DNA of 12,502 nucleotides from Flavobacteriaceae bacterium. Lineage in GTDB: Bacteria > Bacteroidota > Bacteroidia > Flavobacteriales > Flavobacteriaceae. The notes beneath the pieces are model-generated. The model ran no database searches. It was not told where the DNA came from and saw nothing but the letters and a program-made list of their open reading frames with translations. The stretch's first letter is position 1. Each line of letters starts with the position of its first letter. The translations under genes and the position numbers were made by a program. Positions 1 to 5,468 of the stretch are shown piece by piece. Location: contig JAGKWW010000068.1 of NCBI GenBank assembly GCA_021151665.1, forward strand, positions 1-12,502, read 5' to 3'.

Positions 1-87
1 AAAGTCTCTTGCTGCCATTCCGTTTACTTCAAAAGGCACCCGGCCGGGAGCGATCAATAGTATAAGGAAAAATGGTATGGCAAAATT
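1..87 (-). pseudogene. 5'-truncated DUF2975 gene copy, runs off the left edge
   Basis: Read on the minus strand from about 87 down to 1, one frame encodes FAIPFFLILLIAPGR followed by VPFEVNGMAARDF. This matches residues 17-44 of the DUF2975 protein encoded from 91 on the other strand: 13 of 13 residues at the distal end, and 11 of 15 with conservative changes nearer the start. The homology stops at codon 17 of the complete copy, where an in-frame TAG (minus strand, 90-88) precedes it. No ATG is available in this frame, so as arranged the copy has no start. The rest of the gene lies outside the window. It could be a silent partner of an invertible gene pair, a decayed duplicate or an assembly artefact. 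The homology is seen directly; calling it non-functional is inference. Confidence 0.6.
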
Positions 88-222
88 CTAATGTTTATCG
101 TCAGGGTAATATTTGCTTGTCTGGTGATATGCATAGTCTTCGCGGTTCCCTTCGCCCTTATACTAGTTATAGCGCCCGAGCGCGTGCCTTTTGAAGTAAA
201 CGGAATGGCAGCAAGAGACTTT
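1..222. repeat. Inverted repeat, arms 1-39 and 184-222 (39/39), imperfect extension to 72/151
   Basis: Positions 1-39 are exactly the reverse complement of 184-222, and the arm may continue left of the window. Beyond this block, 40-72 against 151-183 agree at 23 of 33 positions. The right arm is codons 32-44 of the DUF2975 gene at 91-546. The left arm is the same codons of the truncated opposite-strand copy. The 144-bp segment between the perfect arms carries the start codon and N-terminal codons of the intact copy. The change from perfect to about 70% identity is abrupt. Confidence 0.9.
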
Positions 223-546
223 GGCGCCGAAGATTTCTGCTTGTTTGCCGCCAAGATCGTAGCATTGGTATTTTATGCGTATGCCGCTTACCTGTTTAAG
301 GAAGCGCTCATTTATTTTGGAAAAAAGCATTTGTTCCGAGATAAGTGCATTAAGCTGCTGAATGATTCAGGGAAGTCAATTCTCTTAGGATTTGCCGTAA
401 TGTTCTTCTCTCAATTTTTATACAACACGATTGTGAAGGGGGAATTTATCCTGGGAGTCGCACCGTCAGATGTTTTTATCATTATCTCTGGCTTATTTCT
501 AATGGTACTGGCAGAATTATTACCTACGCTTAACGATAAACCCTAA
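91..546 (+). CDS. DUF2975 family membrane protein
   Basis: A 151-residue integral membrane protein with four likely helices, at about 5-28, 48-69, 96-114 and 127-145. The FGKKHLFRDKCIKLLNDSG stretch (77-95) and the closing GLFLMVLAELL segment (134-144) are typical of DUF2975. The biochemical role of this family is unknown. Members commonly sit next to a small YozG-like XRE regulator, as here (1382-1606). The stop is 16 bases before the next DUF2975 gene, suggesting one transcript. No clear Bacteroidota promoter is visible in 40-90. The frame is open back to 61 without an ATG, so the true N-terminus is uncertain and the ATG at 91 is the best available. Codons 32-44 form one arm of a perfect inverted repeat with a truncated paralogue on the other strand. 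Confidence 0.8.
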   Translation: MFIVRVIFACLVICIVFAVPFALILVIAPERVPFEVNGMAARDFGAEDFCLFAAKIVALVFYAYAAYLFKEALIYFGKKHLFRDKCIKLLNDSGKSILLGFAVMFFSQFLYNTIVKGEFILGVAPSDVFIIISGLFLMVLAELLPTLNDKP

Positions 547-562
547 TTCAAAAATCTTTAAG

Positions 563-1378
563 ATGAGTGCAAAAAATAAGCCACAGCGTTTGGCACGGCG
601 CTTATATATTATCTCTACTGTAGTATTTGCCGCTACCCTTATAGCGCTAATCGTCAACATTGTCCGTGAGTTTAATAGTGAAGAGATGATGGGGTACCCA
701 ACCTATGCATACGGATACAAAATACCTGTTAACGTTCAGCTTTCAGTTGAAACTGATACACTCCTCAAGTATGAAAATGCAAGGGGGCATGTTTTTCAAT
801 TGAATTCATATATACCCAATCAGAAGAGTGAATTCCGCGCACTAATGAACGATAGTACTGTACCAAAAAAGCTTCTTTATAACGAAGCGATAATTTATGG
901 GAAAGACCTTCTGCCGAAAACCAATCAACTTAAATTATCTGCAGCCGAGTGTAAAGGAACAGTACGCGCAAAATTCACCAGTAAACAATTAATGTTCCTG
1001 CAGATGTTTCATCACTACTTATACTTTGCCATGATGTTGTATATATTTTGGCAACTGCGTAATTTCTTCAGGCCATTGTCCGCCGCTATAACTTTTAAAC
1101 CAAAAACGTCAGAGTATATTAAAAAGGCCGGTATTGCCACAATTTGCTACCAGATCATTTGCTTTATCATCAGTTGGATTACGCGGTATCAGTTTTTGCA
1201 GATTGAGTACAATAGTGTTACAGAAAGCCCATTTGTATCAAGGATTGAGAAATTTGTACTTTTTCCTGCATCAGAATTCGAGGTTGGCTGGTTTTTCACA
1301 GGACTCGCTCTTGTTGCAGTATCCTATCTGCTTCAGCACGGTATTAAACTTGAAGAAGAAAACCAACTGACCGTTTAA
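563..1378 (+). CDS. DUF2975-like membrane protein with extracytoplasmic insert
   Basis: A 271-residue protein of unknown function. One helix at about 13-33 is followed by a polar segment of about 110 residues (35-145), then helices at about 151-165, 189-206 and 242-258. The C-terminus GLALVAVSYLLQHGIKLEEE resembles the end of DUF2975 proteins. It is almost twice the length of its upstream neighbour; the difference is the insert after the first helix, which would lie outside the cytoplasm if the N-terminus (basic, KNKPQRLARR) is inside. It is 16 bases after one DUF2975 gene and 3 bases before the XRE regulator, so co-transcription is likely. Membership of DUF2975 is inferred from the C-terminal pattern and the context. 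The insert may sense something, but that is speculation. Confidence 0.75.
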   Translation: MSAKNKPQRLARRLYIISTVVFAATLIALIVNIVREFNSEEMMGYPTYAYGYKIPVNVQLSVETDTLLKYENARGHVFQLNSYIPNQKSEFRALMNDSTVPKKLLYNEAIIYGKDLLPKTNQLKLSAAECKGTVRAKFTSKQLMFLQMFHHYLYFAMMLYIFWQLRNFFRPLSAAITFKPKTSEYIKKAGIATICYQIICFIISWITRYQFLQIEYNSVTESPFVSRIEKFVLFPASEFEVGWFFTGLALVAVSYLLQHGIKLEEENQLTV

Positions 1379-1381
1379 GCT

Positions 1382-1606
1382 ATGCCCATCATTATAAATC
1401 TTGACGTGATGCTCGCCAAGCGAAAAATGCGCAGCAATGAGCTTGCTGACCGCATCGGAATTACTACAGCTAACTTATCAATACTGAAAACGGGAAAAGC
1501 AAAAGCAATACGCCTTTCTACGCTGGAGGCTATTTGTAAGGAACTGGACTGCCAACCGGGCGATATTATGGAATATGTTGAGGAAGAAGCAAGCAGCCCG
1601 GGTTAG
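1382..1606 (+). CDS. Small XRE/Cro-C1 transcriptional regulator, YozG-like
   Basis: A 74-residue protein that is almost entirely one helix-turn-helix domain. The helices ELADRIGIT and TANLSILKTGKA (about 20-41) form the DNA-binding part, and LSTLEAICKELDCQPGDIMEY (46-65) closes the domain in the way typical of YozG-like regulators. There is no ligand-binding or dimerisation domain beyond it. It begins 3 bases after the stop of the DUF2975-like gene, so it is translationally close and probably controls its own cluster together with those membrane proteins. That regulatory target is inference from the frequent DUF2975/YozG pairing. Its stop is 4 bases from the stop of the convergent gene on the other strand. 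Confidence 0.9.
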   Translation: MPIIINLDVMLAKRKMRSNELADRIGITTANLSILKTGKAKAIRLSTLEAICKELDCQPGDIMEYVEEEASSPG

Positions 1607-1610
1607 TAAA

Positions 1611-2156
1611 CTATATTGTAGCTACCTCAGTCTGTCCGAGCTCCACCCATTTCTTATCATGCGGATTTGAAGCATCCAGAAAGTCCACCTCCATTTTTTT
1701 CGCAATGTAGAGTCCCATCTGATAAGCCGGTTCAAGCTCGATATTATCATATACAACGATATGCTTGCTTACTGCATACCATATATTGACATTATATATC
1801 TCGCTTCCATTCTTCAATACCTGCCTGAATACCGAAACGTATTCCACTTCGGGCAGCGATTCCCACTTCCCTATATGAAATGGCCCCACCGAAGATTCCT
1901 TTTTATATTTTCTTTCAACCGGGTCAAAATATAATGTCCTGACAAGCGAAAAACGTAATCCGGTGAGAAAAAATATAAATGCACCTTCAAAGGTACTAAT
2001 GCAACCTTTGCCCTGCTTTACTGTTTGGGCATTTATTGCAACATATATTGCAAAAATGACAAGCGCGATTGCTATGGTATAACAAAAGCCGGCTATCAAT
2101 GTCTGCCAGAAAGGACGCCGTCCTTCACTCGCTATTATTCCGTTTCCATGATTCAT
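1611..2156 (-). CDS. Hypothetical two-helix membrane protein
   Basis: A 181-residue protein that I cannot assign to a named family. It has a short polar N-terminus, two hydrophobic helices at about 18-42 and 55-71, and then a soluble domain of about 110 residues rich in alternating hydrophobic residues (FDPVERKYKKE at 77-87, VEYVSVFRQV, IWYAVSKHIVVYD). The hairpin plus cytoplasmic beta-rich domain resembles PH-like membrane-anchored proteins, but this is only an impression. The start at 2156 follows a GCAGG four bases or fewer away. It lies just beyond the atpC terminator, so it either has its own weak promoter (TAATATTG at 2168-2161, one mismatch to TAnnTTTG) or depends on readthrough. Confidence 0.75.
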   Translation of the reverse strand: MNHGNGIIASEGRRPFWQTLIAGFCYTIAIALVIFAIYVAINAQTVKQGKGCISTFEGAFIFFLTGLRFSLVRTLYFDPVERKYKKESSVGPFHIGKWESLPEVEYVSVFRQVLKNGSEIYNVNIWYAVSKHIVVYDNIELEPAYQMGLYIAKKMEVDFLDASNPHDKKWVELGQTEVATI

Positions 2157-2170
2157 CCTGCAATATTAAC

Positions 2171-2200
2171 AAAAAAAGCCCTCACAATTGTGAGGGCTTT
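2171..2200 (-). terminator. Intrinsic terminator of atpD-atpC
   Basis: A perfect 26-bp palindrome at 2175-2200 has arms AAAGCCCTCAC / GTGAGGGCTTT around AATT. On the minus strand it is followed by seven T residues (2177-2171). It lies 17 bases beyond the atpC stop, as expected for a rho-independent terminator. On the plus strand only three T residues follow, so termination is mainly in the atpC direction. Confidence 0.9.
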
Positions 2201-2217
2201 CTATTATAGCGAGATAA

Positions 2218-2505
2218 TTAATCTACTAAGATGATCATCCTGTTGTCCTTTAGCTCCAGCGTGCCGGAGTTGACAGGAAGCAGGAACTTCTGGTCTTTGT
2301 CCGACTTTATGAACCTTGAAGAAAACTCCTGGTTGCTCTTAAAATCAGGAACCGCGATCTTGATGCTGCCTTTTACCAATACCGATACAATGTTGGCGTG
2401 GTGGTCAAGCATCTGGAATTCGCCATCTACACCAGGCACAGTAACCGAAGTTACGCCGCCTTTAAACAAATGGCCTTCCGGCGAAACTATTTCTAATGAT
2501 AACAT
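2218..2505 (-). CDS. atpC: ATP synthase F1 subunit epsilon
   Basis: The epsilon subunit of F1Fo ATP synthase forms part of the central stalk with gamma and contacts the c-ring. The 95 residues cover only the N-terminal beta-sandwich: LEIVSPEGHLF (4-14) and VTVPGVDGEFQMLDHHANIVSVLVKG (about 21-46) are characteristic. The C-terminal two-helix domain that acts as an inhibitory arm in E. coli (about 139 residues) is absent. A short epsilon is usual in Bacteroidota, so this is not a local truncation. It lies 83 bases downstream of atpD on the same strand and ends just before a strong terminator, so atpD-atpC form the operon. Confidence 0.95.
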   Translation of the reverse strand: MLSLEIVSPEGHLFKGGVTSVTVPGVDGEFQMLDHHANIVSVLVKGSIKIAVPDFKSNQEFSSRFIKSDKDQKFLLPVNSGTLELKDNRMIILVD

Positions 2506-2520
2506 AGTTGTAAGTTATAA

Positions 2521-2585
2521 GTTTACAGTCAACAGTAAAAGCGCGGCTGAGCAATCTGTGAACTGTCAACCGTCAACTGTGAACT
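2521..2585. repeat. Short imperfect repeats in the atpD-atpC spacer
   Basis: The spacer contains CTGTGAACT twice (2556-2564 and 2577-2585) and GTCAAC three times (2528-2533, 2565-2570, 2572-2577). Overlapping copies make an alternating CTGTGAAC/TGTCAAC pattern. No open reading frame or strong hairpin with a T-run is evident. It may be a dispersed intergenic repeat; its function is unknown. Confidence 0.5.
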
Positions 2586-2588
2586 AAA

Positions 2589-4100
2589 TTAAGCTTCAGC
2601 TAACATTTTCTGGCCGGCTTCGATAACGTCTTCAATAGTTCCTTTAAGGTTGAAGGCCGCTTCCGGAAGGTGGTCAAGCTCACCGTCTATGATCATGTTG
2701 AATCCTTTGATGGTGTCCTTGATGTCTACAAGCACGCCCGGTATACCGGTAAACTGCTCTGCCACGTGGAACGGCTGCGAAAGGAAACGCTGTACACGGC
2801 GCGCACGGCTTACCGATAGCTTATCCTCTTCGCTAAGCTCTTCCATACCAAGGATCGCGATGATATCCTGTAGCTGCTTGTATTTCTGAAGTATCTCTTT
2901 TACCCTCTGGGCAGTGTTGTAATGGTCGTCACCAAGAATTAGCGGGGTAAGGATCCTTGAAGTAGAATCCAGCGGGTCTACTGCAGGATAGATACCAAGC
3001 TCTGCAATTTTACGGCTAAGTACCGTAGTTGCATCAAGGTGGGCAAATGTTGTAGCAGGCGCCGGGTCGGTAAGGTCATCCGCAGGTACGTAAACCGCCT
3101 GTACAGAAGTGATCGATCCGTTTTTAGTTGAAGTAATACGCTCCTGCATCGCACCCATCTCTGTAGCAAGCGTAGGCTGGTAACCTACCGCCGATGGCAT
3201 ACGGCCAAGAAGTGCAGACACCTCAGATCCCGCCTGTGTAAAACGGAAGATGTTGTCTACGAAGAAAAGAACATCTTTACCCTGTCCTTCACCGGCTCCG
3301 TCACGGAAGTACTCGGCAATGGTAAGGCCCGAAAGCGCAACACGTGCACGTGCTCCCGGCGGCTCGTTCATCTGGCCAAATACGAAGGTAGCCTTACTAT
3401 CCCTCATACCGGCTTTATCTACTTTAGAAAGGTCCCATCCGCCGGCTTCCATAGAGTGCATGAAATCATCGCCATATTTGATGATACCTGACTCAAGCAT
3501 TTCGCGCATAAGGTCGTTCCCCTCACGGGTACGCTCACCTACACCAGCGAATACCGAAAGACCGCCGTGGCCTTTTGCAATGTTATTAATAAGCTCCTGG
3601 ATAAGTACTGTCTTACCAACACCGGCACCACCAAAGAGACCAATCTTACCACCTTTTGCATAAGGCTCGATAAGGTCGATTACCTTGATACCGGTAAACA
3701 GTACCTCAGAAGAAGTTGAAAGCTCGTCGAAACGTGGTGCAGGACGGTGGATTGGAAGTCCGGCATCTCCTGCTTTAGGAAGGTCTTCAAGACCGTCGAT
3801 AGCATCACCAACTACGTTAAACAAACGTCCGAAAATGTCTTTGCCCACAGGCATCTGGATAGGAGCTCCTGTAGCAACAACTTCCTGGCCCCTGCTCAAA
3901 CCGTCGGTAGAGTCCATAGAGATGGTGCGTACTGTGTTCTCACCCACGTGAGACTGTACTTCAAGCACCAGTTTAGAACCATCTTTCTTAATGATCTCGA
4001 GCGAGTCGTAGATCTTTGGCAGTTCGGCGTTTTGTGTGTTGAACACTACGTCAACAACAGGGCCGATGATCTGTGCAACTTTTCCTATTCCTTTAGACAT
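2589..4100 (-). CDS. atpD: ATP synthase F1 subunit beta
   Basis: The catalytic subunit of F1Fo ATP synthase, working at the cytoplasmic face of the inner membrane. Walker A is GGAGVGKT at 157-164, GERTREGND is at 188-196 (its glutamate is the catalytic base region), and Walker B LFFVDNIFRF is at 278-287. EELSEED near the C-terminus is the variant DELSEED lever. At 503 residues it is about 40 longer than the E. coli beta subunit (about 460). Much of the difference is an insertion between REML and FGQMNEPPGAR, roughly 203-235, rich in Gly, Asp and Met. I recognise this as usual in Bacteroidota. No atpA, atpG, atpH or Fo genes flank it, which is also common for this phylum. The start follows a TATCTTTG promoter 60 bases upstream. 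Confidence 0.98.
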   Translation of the reverse strand: MSKGIGKVAQIIGPVVDVVFNTQNAELPKIYDSLEIIKKDGSKLVLEVQSHVGENTVRTISMDSTDGLSRGQEVVATGAPIQMPVGKDIFGRLFNVVGDAIDGLEDLPKAGDAGLPIHRPAPRFDELSTSSEVLFTGIKVIDLIEPYAKGGKIGLFGGAGVGKTVLIQELINNIAKGHGGLSVFAGVGERTREGNDLMREMLESGIIKYGDDFMHSMEAGGWDLSKVDKAGMRDSKATFVFGQMNEPPGARARVALSGLTIAEYFRDGAGEGQGKDVLFFVDNIFRFTQAGSEVSALLGRMPSAVGYQPTLATEMGAMQERITSTKNGSITSVQAVYVPADDLTDPAPATTFAHLDATTVLSRKIAELGIYPAVDPLDSTSRILTPLILGDDHYNTAQRVKEILQKYKQLQDIIAILGMEELSEEDKLSVSRARRVQRFLSQPFHVAEQFTGIPGVLVDIKDTIKGFNMIIDGELDHLPEAAFNLKGTIEDVIEAGQKMLAEA

Positions 4101-4160
4101 TGCTTATGTATTTATTAACAGCTAGTTATGGTTTAATGAAAAACAAAGGTTTTTCGGGTG

Positions 4161-4192
4161 CAAAGATAGTTTTTTCTTAACGAATTATGCAA
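4161..4192 (-). promoter_or_regulatory. Bacteroidota-type promoter of atpD
   Basis: On the minus strand, TATCTTTG (4168-4161) fits the -7 consensus TAnnTTTG exactly. A TTG (4192-4190) lies 21 bases upstream as the -33 element. Transcription would begin near 4154, giving a leader of about 50 bases before the atpD ATG. The rest of the 184-base gap (4101-4284) is AT-rich, with TGCAATAG twice (4188-4195, 4211-4218), and shows no gene. Confidence 0.7.
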
Positions 4193-4284
4193 TAGTAACT
4201 TTGAGTTTTTTGCAATAGCAATACGGATATTTAGTGTTTTAGGATATAAATAAAGTGCGTTGCATCACTATAACCGACAATTCT

Positions 4285-4710
4285 CTAAAGTTTGCAAGCA
4301 CTTTTACTTAAAGACGAGTGCCTGATGCAAATGGAAGCAAACAGCAGGAAGTGGCTCCCTGACCACAGCCAGTATCCTGAAAGGAAGCCGTCAACACTTC
4401 CTTTAGTACCACCTTCGTTTATCAGCACATTATTAAAGACCAAAAACGACATTGCAAGGACAAACCCCAGTCCGCTGAAAAGCAAGGCGGGCAAACGCCG
4501 TTTAAAAAAGATGCAGCCCATGATGAAACAGGGGTTGGCCAGCCACGATAGCCCGGAAAGGCAAAAGTTCATCCACCCGAGCAGCAGTGCGGCCAAACCG
4601 AAAGAACCAATAGAACTGATTCCGTTTACTGTATATGCCTCCCGCGTTAATGAAGACAGGAATAAAGCAATTGCAGAAAGATATAAGATCCGTGAAACAA
4701 CTGTCCTCAT
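4285..4710 (-). CDS. Hypothetical small multi-pass membrane protein
   Basis: A 141-residue, strongly hydrophobic protein with four to five likely helices (about 5-20, 35-52, 55-69, 73-93 and 109-128). The pattern LLLGWMNFCLSGLSWLANP (42-60) and a C-terminal GYWLWSGSH (112-120) recur in small uncharacterised membrane proteins of Bacteroidota. I cannot name a function. It starts 14 bases after the stop of the SIMPL-like gene on the same strand and is probably its operon partner. No convincing terminator hairpin is visible between its stop and the atpD promoter. An overlapping plus-strand frame lacks family features and was not called. Confidence 0.7.
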   Translation of the reverse strand: MRTVVSRILYLSAIALFLSSLTREAYTVNGISSIGSFGLAALLLGWMNFCLSGLSWLANPCFIMGCIFFKRRLPALLFSGLGFVLAMSFLVFNNVLINEGGTKGSVDGFLSGYWLWSGSHFLLFASICIRHSSLSKSACKL

Positions 4711-4724
4711 ACTGCGAATGATTA

Positions 4725-5390
4725 CTACTCCGCCATAAATTTAACCGTCAGCGCTTTCGATAATTTTCCGGCCAGCAAGTCATTATTCTGTTCCATAACA
4801 AAATAAACCTCTTTTATATTTGCTGAAAAATCGTCTATTTCTTTAGATTCTTTTACCTCTACAATTCTCCCGAGCTTCAGGCCTGAGTAACCCGCGATTG
4901 TATCAGCCTTTATTTTGGCTTTATCAATAATTTTCTTCAGTAACCGCATCTCTGCTTTGTCATGATCAAGGTACTCCACATTTTTTACGCTCATTGAAGC
5001 AAAACTGAATTGCGCCATCAGCAAGTTGAGCTCATCCAGTTGCCTTGCCGTCGTCAGGTTTACGGTAATTGAACCATTTAAAAGCCCTGAAAGCGGAGGA
5101 TTTAGCGTTGTCCCATTATCCGTCTTATAATTATATTTTTTCAGTTTTAGCTCCCGCTCTACCTTCTCCCTATTTCGCTTTACATTGTTCATGTATTCAT
5201 TTTCGTCAAAGGGCTTGTCGTAGTCAATTGCATTTTCCACATCTTGGTCGTTTCCCGTAATCATAATCACACACTTAAAGCTTGCGGGTTTGAGGGTTAC
5301 CTTATCGCGGACTTCGACCTCTATAAATTTAGACTGAGCAAAAGCGCCTGAAACTGAGACAAGAAATAAAACGAGAAGTAATTTTTTCAT
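4725..5390 (-). CDS. Secreted SIMPL-domain-like protein
   Basis: A 221-residue protein with a signal peptide (MKKLLLVLFLVSVSGAFA, cleavage likely before Q19), so it acts outside the inner membrane. The mature part has features of the SIMPL (DUF541) fold: an N-terminal strand IEVEVRDKVTLKPASFKCVI, a charged middle region (about 60-90), an ITVNLTTARQLDELNLLM segment, and a helix with KAKIKADTIAGYSGLKLGRI near 160-175. The last is the most characteristic SIMPL stretch (A.A..IA...G..LG.I). Family members are periplasmic or membrane-associated and mostly uncharacterised. No TAnnTTTG box lies just upstream and a terminator separates it from glmS, so its promoter is not obvious. The family assignment is moderately sure. 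Confidence 0.7.
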   Translation of the reverse strand: MKKLLLVLFLVSVSGAFAQSKFIEVEVRDKVTLKPASFKCVIMITGNDQDVENAIDYDKPFDENEYMNNVKRNREKVERELKLKKYNYKTDNGTTLNPPLSGLLNGSITVNLTTARQLDELNLLMAQFSFASMSVKNVEYLDHDKAEMRLLKKIIDKAKIKADTIAGYSGLKLGRIVEVKESKEIDDFSANIKEVYFVMEQNNDLLAGKLSKALTVKFMAE

Positions 5391-5411
5391 GGTGGTATAT
5401 TGGTTTGAACT

Positions 5412-5443
5412 AAAAAACCGCTAAAAGTTTCCTCTTAGCGGTT
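5412..5443 (-). terminator. Intrinsic terminator of glmS
   Basis: A 9-bp stem AACCGCTAA / TTAGCGGTT (5416-5424 with 5435-5443) encloses a 10-base loop. On the minus strand it is followed by six T residues (5417-5412). It lies 25 bases after the glmS stop codon, so it ends the GT5-like/DUF4270/glmS operon before the SIMPL-like gene. Confidence 0.85.
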
Positions 5444-5468
5444 CAAATATAATTATTTATCCTGCTGA

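Noticed and set aside
54..254. 66-aa minus-strand frame opposite the first DUF2975 gene
   Set aside because: It is an antisense shadow in a different frame from the DUF2975-like minus-strand frame. Its apparent similarity to the other arm only reflects the inverted repeat.
3250..3663. Long plus-strand frames opposite atpD (also opposite glmS and DUF4270)
   Set aside because: These are antisense shadows of strongly conserved genes; their products have no recognisable domain.
4196..4203. TAACTTTG, a -7-like box on the plus strand
   Set aside because: No plus-strand gene follows and there is no TTG at the right distance, so a chance match in an AT-rich gap is more likely.
4292..4738. 148-aa plus-strand frame opposite the small membrane protein
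   Set aside because: Composition is Lys/Pro/Ser-rich without domain pattern. The opposite frame has clear transmembrane helices and an operon partner.
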